A stretch of 64,000 nucleotides of DNA from Pseudoscleropodium purum (taxonomy: Eukaryota > Streptophyta > Bryopsida > Hypnales > Brachytheciaceae): NCBI GenBank assembly GCA_963969395.1, contig OZ017795.1, positions 7,006,001-7,070,000 on the forward strand, in the 5' to 3' direction. Below are positions 56,690 through 64,000 of this stretch, piece after piece; the first letter of the stretch is position 1, and each line of letters opens with the position of its first letter. The position numbers and the translations under genes are program-made. Under the pieces are notes generated by a model that was not told the DNA's origin, did not search any database, and worked only from the letters and a program-made list of their open reading frames with translations.

Positions 56690-59270
56690 GAATTGAAAGA
56701 AATTGATATTGATTATGATATGCTTAAAGAATGCAAGGGAAATGAGGATGAATTTCGTTTGACGCAAAAAGTCAATCCTATTGACTGCATCAAGGCTATG
56801 AAAATTTCACCAAAGTGTGTGTCTCGATTTTCCATTCCTCTTTGTTATTTGATATTGATGCCAATTGTTCACCTGTTATTGGATTGTGATATGAAGAAGT
56901 TGGAGGTGGAGTTCACTCATGGTTATAGACTTGGTTCTAGTGTTTTCTATATTTCTATTTGCAATGACAAAGGAGGGATTGAATAATTGTCTATTGAGGA
57001 AAAAGAGCATATGAGCCTACTATAGAAATTGGAGAGCTATCAGTTTGATGCATGGCTTCAAAAAAGTGAACACCTTCAACATTTCGTTGGGAGGATGTTC
57101 TTTATTTGTAATGGAAATCACAGATTCAAGGCCTGGACTACTTTCATTGATAAATTACATTGAGAAAAATTGGCTTGGTATTATTTTGTAGACAATATCT
57201 ATTAGATCCAACTAGGAAAATGGGACTTCTATTGCATGCCATGATACACACCATAAACAAGTATAGCTTCTTCAATTGTACAAAATTGCCAATTTTATTG
57301 TCTTGTATTTTTTTAATGTTTTGTCTTATAAGCTTGTACTAATATGTTATTTCTTTTTCTAGAATCACAGAGAATAGTCTCATCAAGACAAATCTTGTGC
57401 ATACTTTGTACATCACTCGTGCTATTGGGACATAGACCTTGGAGACATTCAAAGATATTCTTCTAGAATGGGAGTTTAAAAAATGCTTAAAAAGTTCAGC
57501 AAGGGGGAAAACTTAGTATCCACTAACAACTAATGTGTTTATCTCTTTGTTGTGGAGGATGAGTCTAAAATCTATCAATCATTTCCTTACATATATTTTA
57601 CATAAGCAAGTCGTCTAGTATTGTTATGAAATTCAGTATGTAATTTGAATCTTTGTTATATTTTTATAGTAAAAAATAGCTAACGCTATCGATGAAGTTG
57701 CTTGGAAACTTTTAGAGGAAGATCCATTGTTAGAAAGGAGTGACCAAGAAATCACAATAGCCATGTTTGTTGTAGCTAAATTGAAGATGAACAGTTATAA
57801 AGGACAACTTTCTAAGCTACTAAGTAGCAGTTTCACATTTTGTTTTAGGTGATGATTTTTTGGCTAAAGTATACTTCTAACTTTTGCACTCTAACTTCTC
57901 TATTGAATTTCTTAAGTGATAAATGTACAAGTGCATGGATGTTTTATTTGAATGCACTTTTAATTTTGAGTTCATTTATCTCACATTATCTTTTGAAGGT
58001 CACATTGCACTAGAGCAAGAATTCAAAGCCCAAAATGACGTTAGACAAACTTCAACTCCTTGTAACATCGGCTTGTCCACCTTTGTCTAAAGTAAAATTT
58101 TTACATTGGTGGAACTAGCGAGCACTCACATGGAAAGTTGCTCATTTTCTAAGAAAGCCTTTTATAGATAAGGATTTCGAATCTTGGTTAACCAAGGCAC
58201 GTTTTGGGGCATCTATAAGTGTCTACCATCACCATCATTTTTTTCAATTGTTTGTTTGTGTTTATCCAAGATGTTTTGTAATGTAGAATTTCACTACATT
58301 TAGTATTTAGATCATTTTGACTTTGTACTCTTGTAATGTTTACAATTCAAAGAGGCAATCAATTTGGAATATGAAAGGTTGCAAAAAGAAGGTCTTAAAG
58401 TTGAACTTGACTCTCGTAATACCATTGTCTACTACTAAATTTTTGGAGTATTGGCATATTTGCACTTGGAACTATGTTTTCTCATCTTTATATTGTGGAA
58501 AGGATGTATATTCAAGAATACAAGTGTTCAACTCCTACACATATACTTTGCAAATTGTAAAACAAGTGCTTTATAGGTACAATAAACCTTTATCATCTTT
58601 GAGTTTATTCAATTTCAATTCCTCCATTATCTTCTACATCTCATTTCATTTGTTGAACACTTTTAGATACATCATATTCAAATTGTTGCAAAAAGGTGTT
58701 GTACAATGGTTTCAACTTCCAAGTTTCATCACAACATGGGTTGACAAAGCAAGTCTAGATCAATGTATGTATTTTGTAGGTTCGATCCGATCGTGGAGTG
58801 TATTGCATATTTGCATTTTAACTTTGGTGGTTGATATATAGATTGTGGTAGTGGCTTTTGTTTAGCTCAAGAAGGCACAATGAAGATGGCCATTGATTGA
58901 GTAGAAAAAAAACTAGGAGGGTTTGATAATTAAGATACAAATGAAGATCTAATTGCTACAAAGCATGATAATGCTTTAGATCTTTCTCATTTGAATGAGA
59001 AAGACAAAGCAAAGGCTCTGAAGTAAATGAAGTGAGCTGCTAAGAAAGCTAAAGCACAAAAAGTAATAGAAGAGCAAAAGAACCCAGAAAAGGCTATTAA
59101 AGCAGGCTTATTAGTAAATGTGAAGGCTATGGCTAAAGAGGATGTAGTAGCAATTAATGCTATTGGTAAAGCACCAAAGACCTTTTAGGGGATTGGTGCT
59201 TCTATGGCAAAGGCACCCAAACCTCTTTTGCGTTACCATTAGAAGTTGTTTGGAAGTTAGATTTGTTGTG
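56690..59270 (+). pseudogene. Decayed protein-coding element, family not recognised
   Basis: Coding-like sequence is spread over several frames with stops. 56693-56986 reads LEVEFTHGYRLGSSVFYI; after a stop it continues with YQFDAWLQKSEHLQHFVGRM and FFICNGNHRFKAWTTFIDKL at about 57030-57165. Further on are LLLHAMIHTINKY (about 57220), DCGSGFCLAQEGTMKMAIDW (about 58850) and a lysine/alanine-rich tail (58980-59180). The order suggests one old gene or transposon protein of several hundred residues, possibly with introns. I cannot name it. The 174-codon open frame at 58317-58841 does not look like the ancestral frame. Confidence 0.5.
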
Positions 59271-62200
59271 CATTGACCTTACAATTTTACAACTTTCTCT
59301 AGGCAATTTACAAGTTTCATTTGCAAATGACTTGGAACCTATAGAAATGGATGCTTTTATTTTCAATGGCTCTCTTCACTCTATTCTTAGCCACTAAATT
59401 AAGCATGGGTCTTTTCCTTTAGAGTTGATTGAGCTTTAGTCTTTCCTTATTAAGGTAAATTTCAAAAAAATATCTTAATTGTGTTTTGTATTGTTTAGTG
59501 TGAATGTCATGTACCATTTTGAGACTAAAAGAACCATTGATTTTTTAGTTTCATTTGTTTTTGTCAAGTTTAATCTCATAAATGCAAATTTGTTTTTAAT
59601 TATATTAATAATGTACTAAAAAAAATTTCCATTATTAGAATCTTAAAATGTTGTTCATAATTTAAATTTCAAATTTTAGATGTCCCTTTCATGTTGTGCG
59701 GAATGGTTTAGAATATCTAAATAAATTGTGGAATATTTTGATGTTTGTGCTTTTTCAAACTCGTTTTGTATTAACACTATGATTACATCTTTTAAAAATA
59801 TTTATAGATTATAAAAAAAAATCTTCTTCTTTATTGCCAAAAAATTGCAATAAATTTTAAAATAAAAGTTTCAATTCCCTAAACTATGCATTTTAAAAAG
59901 TTTTAAGGTCATCTAAATCTAATGTGAAGCTTCTATTTATATGTTTAGAATTATAATATATTGTTTTTAAATAGATTATTAATTATTCTTTAATTCAATT
60001 CTTAAATGATCACCAAATTGAAATTATAGTCATTGCAAATTTATATTCAATTATGCATGTAATGCATAATGATATTGCTATAAAAAAAATTTGATAATAA
60101 TATGCTTACTAAATGCTAAAATTTTACAAAAGTGAGAAAAAAATTACTTGTTCAATTTGTATCAAAGAGTTTTAGTTTTAATCATATTCTTTTTATACCA
60201 TTGATTTCAATTTCTTGCATAGTTTCAAGTCTCATCTAAGCATGGTAAAAGGGTTTTCATTTTATAGACTTGAATTCTTTTTAGAAATTAGTTTGTAATC
60301 CATGCTCTATGCTTTGGGCTCTAAGCTCTACACTCATGTGACAACATTCCCTATGTGTAGCTACTATGGTAGCAACCAAATGCCTTAGCAACAAAAAAAT
60401 TATATTTTGTATTTGACTTTTATACAAGGAAGTTCACTAACATTAAAATTTGAGTGCAAATTGGCACTCTAGTGCCAAATTTAAAAGCCACGTCTTGCAT
60501 TAAACATCCTATGGACCTCGGACTAAATGGTCATTGTTTGAAAGATTAAGGAATCTATGATATGCAACTCCTCCCTCTCTCAAGAACCATCATAGGATTC
60601 TTTTTTTTAATATCTTTTATGATTCTAATTCAACAAGGGGAGAAGAATAACCATTGGCCAAACAAAGTCTTATTTTATTAATAAAATTGATAGAAAATAG
60701 GGACTAGATCCTGTGTGTGAATCATTCTTTGGTGACATTTAATGGTGACTTTTCAACTCAATTCCAATCTTTTGAACCCCAATTCCAACCATTTGAACCC
60801 CATATTCATTCCAAAGTGCAATTTCTACTACATTAGCTCTTGAATGATGCTAACAACATTTATTGTCCACTTAATGAAAATGAATCATATGTGGATGTTC
60901 ATCCTTGGAATTTTGTGTGAAAAGGGGAGGTCTTACATAATAGTTTGACTTCCAATGAGTACCTTTTTTTAAGTATATAATTCACACTATAGATGTTATG
61001 CCTGCCTTGCGTATACAAACACTTAGACCCTAAATTAATTATCTTACAACCAGTCTAACCTTGAAAGACTCCATCATTCAATTTTTGGACAAAGAACTAA
61101 TTGAAAATCAATATTTTTTTTCATTATTGCTTAGATGAAAGTCATCTAATTTGTAAAGATACTTTATCAAGTTATTGTCCTATTTAATGGTTGGATTTAC
61201 TGATACTAGAGTACATATTTTTCTAAAATTACAAATGTGTACAAGTGTATCAAGTAGTTGACCAAGCCAAAATTGCATTGACTTAAGTTGAAAATTAGAT
61301 TTGCAAAAATGAGTTCATAGCTTTAAAGATTAAAAAGAATTTAAAAAAATCACCATATCAAGAGAACCTCGTTTCAAATACACTCCAACAGGTTTCACTC
61401 AAATAATAATAATAATTTGTTTGTACTTAAATTTAGAAGGAATTCTAGAATCTCTTTTCAAAATTTATAAAAAAAAAATATTGGTGAATCTAACTATTTG
61501 AATGAAATCTAAAATTCAAAATCTACACCTTTTATTTGTATATCAATTCCCAAATATTCTTCTAAATAGTCCTTTATAACAATTTTTCTCGAATTGTCTA
61601 TTCTAAAAAAGGATCTGGATGTTTAGGGGAAGTGTCCGTGTTTTTTTAAAAAATTTTTTTTAAATGAAACAAAATTTCATTGCAAAGGAGATAAAATACA
61701 AGCCTGCCAGCCACAAGTGACATGATGTCCATGTTCCAAAACTGTCCCTTCAGTTAACTTAATTATGTGTCCCTTCTTGTCTTTATTAAAGTTGAAGGAT
61801 ATTCAGCTATACATCTGCAGTTCTGCACCATAGTAAATGAGCCCTGAGCTCTGTACCCCAACTTTTTCAATTTGTTTGTTTGTCAGGGGGTTCCCTGGGG
61901 GACACGGAAAACATTGGAATTGCATATATTTCAGTTGGTGTCTATGTAATTAAACCTAACCTAACATTCTAGAGCCTTCCGAGAGGCTGCCTTTCCCTCT
62001 CCGGAGTCCTCATCCACCAAATTCATCCTCACATCATTCATGGAAGGTGCAGTAAGGTGCAGTATTGATCATTCATGGAAGGTGCAATACCAGGATAGTG
62101 GCAATGCATTTATTATGTGCTTCATTTTTTTTTTTGGCTAATTCTAGGACCAAACACATAAATCAATATGATTTGTTAAAAAATAGGTTTGTCAAAAATT

Positions 62201-62982
62201 TCAGGTTAAAAATCATTAAATGACATAAAATGCAATCTGTTGACGTATGGTTGTCACAATAATTTAATTTCAATTTTATGGTGAGGAAAATTGTGCTTGT
62301 TTTATACACATGGGGTGATAGGTGGTAGAACAACCCACGTGGGATATATAAATTAGAATTTGTAGTTTCTTAACCACTCGTAGTTGAATCAAAAGTAGAA
62401 ATTGTGTTTGAAGTAAAATTTCAGATCTCATTTAAGTATATTATAATAATTTTTTCAAAAAATCTTGAACTATGAAAAGTTGAAAAATTGAGATAAATTT
62501 CATCTTCACGAATCCATTTGAGATTATGATCATCCAATCAAAAGTTATGGACAAATTTCAGAAAAGATGTTTGAAAATGTCAAATAAAATTCCCTTTCAA
62601 CACCTCTCTAAAATTTGTCCATAACTTTTGATTGGAAGATCTAAATCCCAAAATGATTTTTGAAAATAAAACTTAACTTCTTTGCCCAACTTTTTCTTAG
62701 TTCAAAGTTTTTGGAAAAAAGTTAATATACTATACTTGAATGAGGTCTAAAATTCTACTTTGATCACAATTCCTGCTTTACTTTGACTAAACTATGAGCA
62801 ATTGAGAAACTACAAATTTTAATTTACATATCTCCCATTGTTTGTTCTACCTTCTACTACCCTATAAGTATATAAAGAGTTGTCTTCTCATTGCAAATCA
62901 TTATATATGATTGGCTTACAAAGAAATTTGAAGAAATTCAAACATTTAAAGTAACTATGTCAATGAATTGATAGCCATTTTG
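59271..62982. other. AT-rich intergenic DNA with fragments of repeats
   Basis: One arm of foldback family D lies at 60903-60990. A somewhat GC-richer patch at 61700-62100 contains a short direct repeat (TTCATGGAAGGTGCA, near 62037 and 62072). No gene is recognised. Confidence 0.5.
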
Positions 62983-63905
62983 TTAATCCCTAAAGTTCCA
63001 TGACCATGTTTTCACTGGAAATGCTCTAAAACTGCCATTTTAATACAAGATCCAAATTTCTGAAAAAAAAACTTTTTTGACATATATAACCATAGGATCT
63101 TATAGTATGCTAACTTGAAAACATATTGCAAAAATTTCAGACATTTCTACCATGTGGATTGCAAGATATAAGCATTCAAATTCACTAAAATCATTTTTTC
63201 TACCCTGTGAAAAGTAGGGCAGCTGCACTTCACAAGCTCACTTTTCTAAGAAAAAAGGTCCAAAGTGGTGTTGCTTCTTTAAATTCTTTTTCCTAAACAA
63301 GTTGTCTACATGCTTGAAAAATTTAAGATCATTTGGAATTGTACAACATATAGGGAAAAAATAGTAAGTAGATAATAGTAGAAAATGATTCTAAACGCAA
63401 AATTGTTAAGAATTTAATTATGGAATAAAAAAAATACTAATTCCAATGGTTGCAATGTAATAATGAACAATATACATCAAATGCTTTTATTTTTTCCAAT
63501 AATATTGAAAAATGAATAAGATAAAGGATTTCAAAGTAGAACATCCACAATAGCACGCAAAAGAAAAATCCTCATAACTTTTGATTCATTGATCAAAATG
63601 GAATCATTAAAAGCTTTCCACGTATGCATAACTTTTAAAAATAAATTTCAAATTATTGTTTTTGAAAAAAGTGCTTTTTTCTTATTTGCCCAAATTGTTC
63701 ATTTATAGAAAAAAAAATAACATATTAGACTATAACTTCTTATTCATATTTCCAAATGTCATGAAATTTAGTGCATATGAAAGATATTCCTTGTCCACAC
63801 CTTCTATTAAAATTTTAGCTTCAAAATATAGAAATCTTCATTCATAATAGCCTGCCTAAAATTTCTATACAACCCAAAAATGCATATTGGTCCTTTACAG
63901 GTTGA
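62983..63905 (+). mobile_element. Degraded TTAA-bounded element B3 (family B)
   Basis: Starts TTAATCCCTAAAGTTCC and is collinear with B1 and B2 (GACCATGTTTTCACT, ATTGCAAGATATAAGCATT, TTTTGATTCATTGATCAAAA). The right terminus is eroded (about 63902), so this is the oldest-looking copy. Confidence 0.65.
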
Positions 63906-64000
63906 AGTCGATATTTTGCATACTATTTGAATTGAAAGTATTTGATTTTTTTATGCTGAGTATTTAGTGGCAACCTTAGCACCCAGTTCAATATTCACAA

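Noticed and set aside
58317..58841. 174-codon open frame
   Set aside because: Cys/Phe/Tyr/Leu-rich composition without recognisable motifs; it appears to be out of frame with the coding-like remnants on either side.

Overview
The window is nuclear DNA from a land plant: strongly AT-rich, gene-poor, intron-rich and packed with non-autonomous transposons. It carries a complete IFT172 gene, the intraflagellar transport subunit needed to build cilia. Flowering plants and conifers have lost cilia, so the source should be a plant with swimming sperm (moss, liverwort, hornwort, lycophyte, fern, cycad or Ginkgo). The short introns in most of the gene fit a bryophyte or other free-sporing plant, but I cannot fix the species.

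Layout. 1-1.9 kb: 3' end of a Ty3/Gypsy retrotransposon whose integrase ends in a PHD finger. 1.9-17.6 kb: AT-rich repeats with no recognisable gene, including a perfect 39-bp palindrome, a ~331-bp tandem duplication, a TTAA-bounded element inside a foldback element, and a 1.16-kb long-TIR element with a target-site duplication. 17.9-19.0 kb (+): a small glycine-rich membrane protein resembling the plant cadmium-induced AS8 family. 19.7-50.9 kb (-): IFT172, rebuilt exon by exon as 49 coding exons with consistent phases throughout, giving 1764 residues. Five of its 48 introns use a GC donor. Intron 33 is 13.8 kb long and holds several transposons and, on the opposite strand, an intact intronless RIN4-like gene (36.65-37.23 kb) with its own CpG-rich promoter. 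51-64 kb: transposon-rich DNA with a decayed, unidentified protein-coding element at 56.7-59.3 kb.

The most unusual repeat signal is a set of non-autonomous elements bounded by TTAA + CCCCTAAATG-like termini. They fall into family A (three copies of 654-656 bp), family B (two intact copies of 954-956 bp and one degraded) and a 988-bp element C in an IFT172 intron. The termini look like those of piggyBac-type elements, which are rarely reported from land plants. The three host genes have no obvious pathway in common: ciliary transport, plasma-membrane immune regulation, and a small membrane protein.
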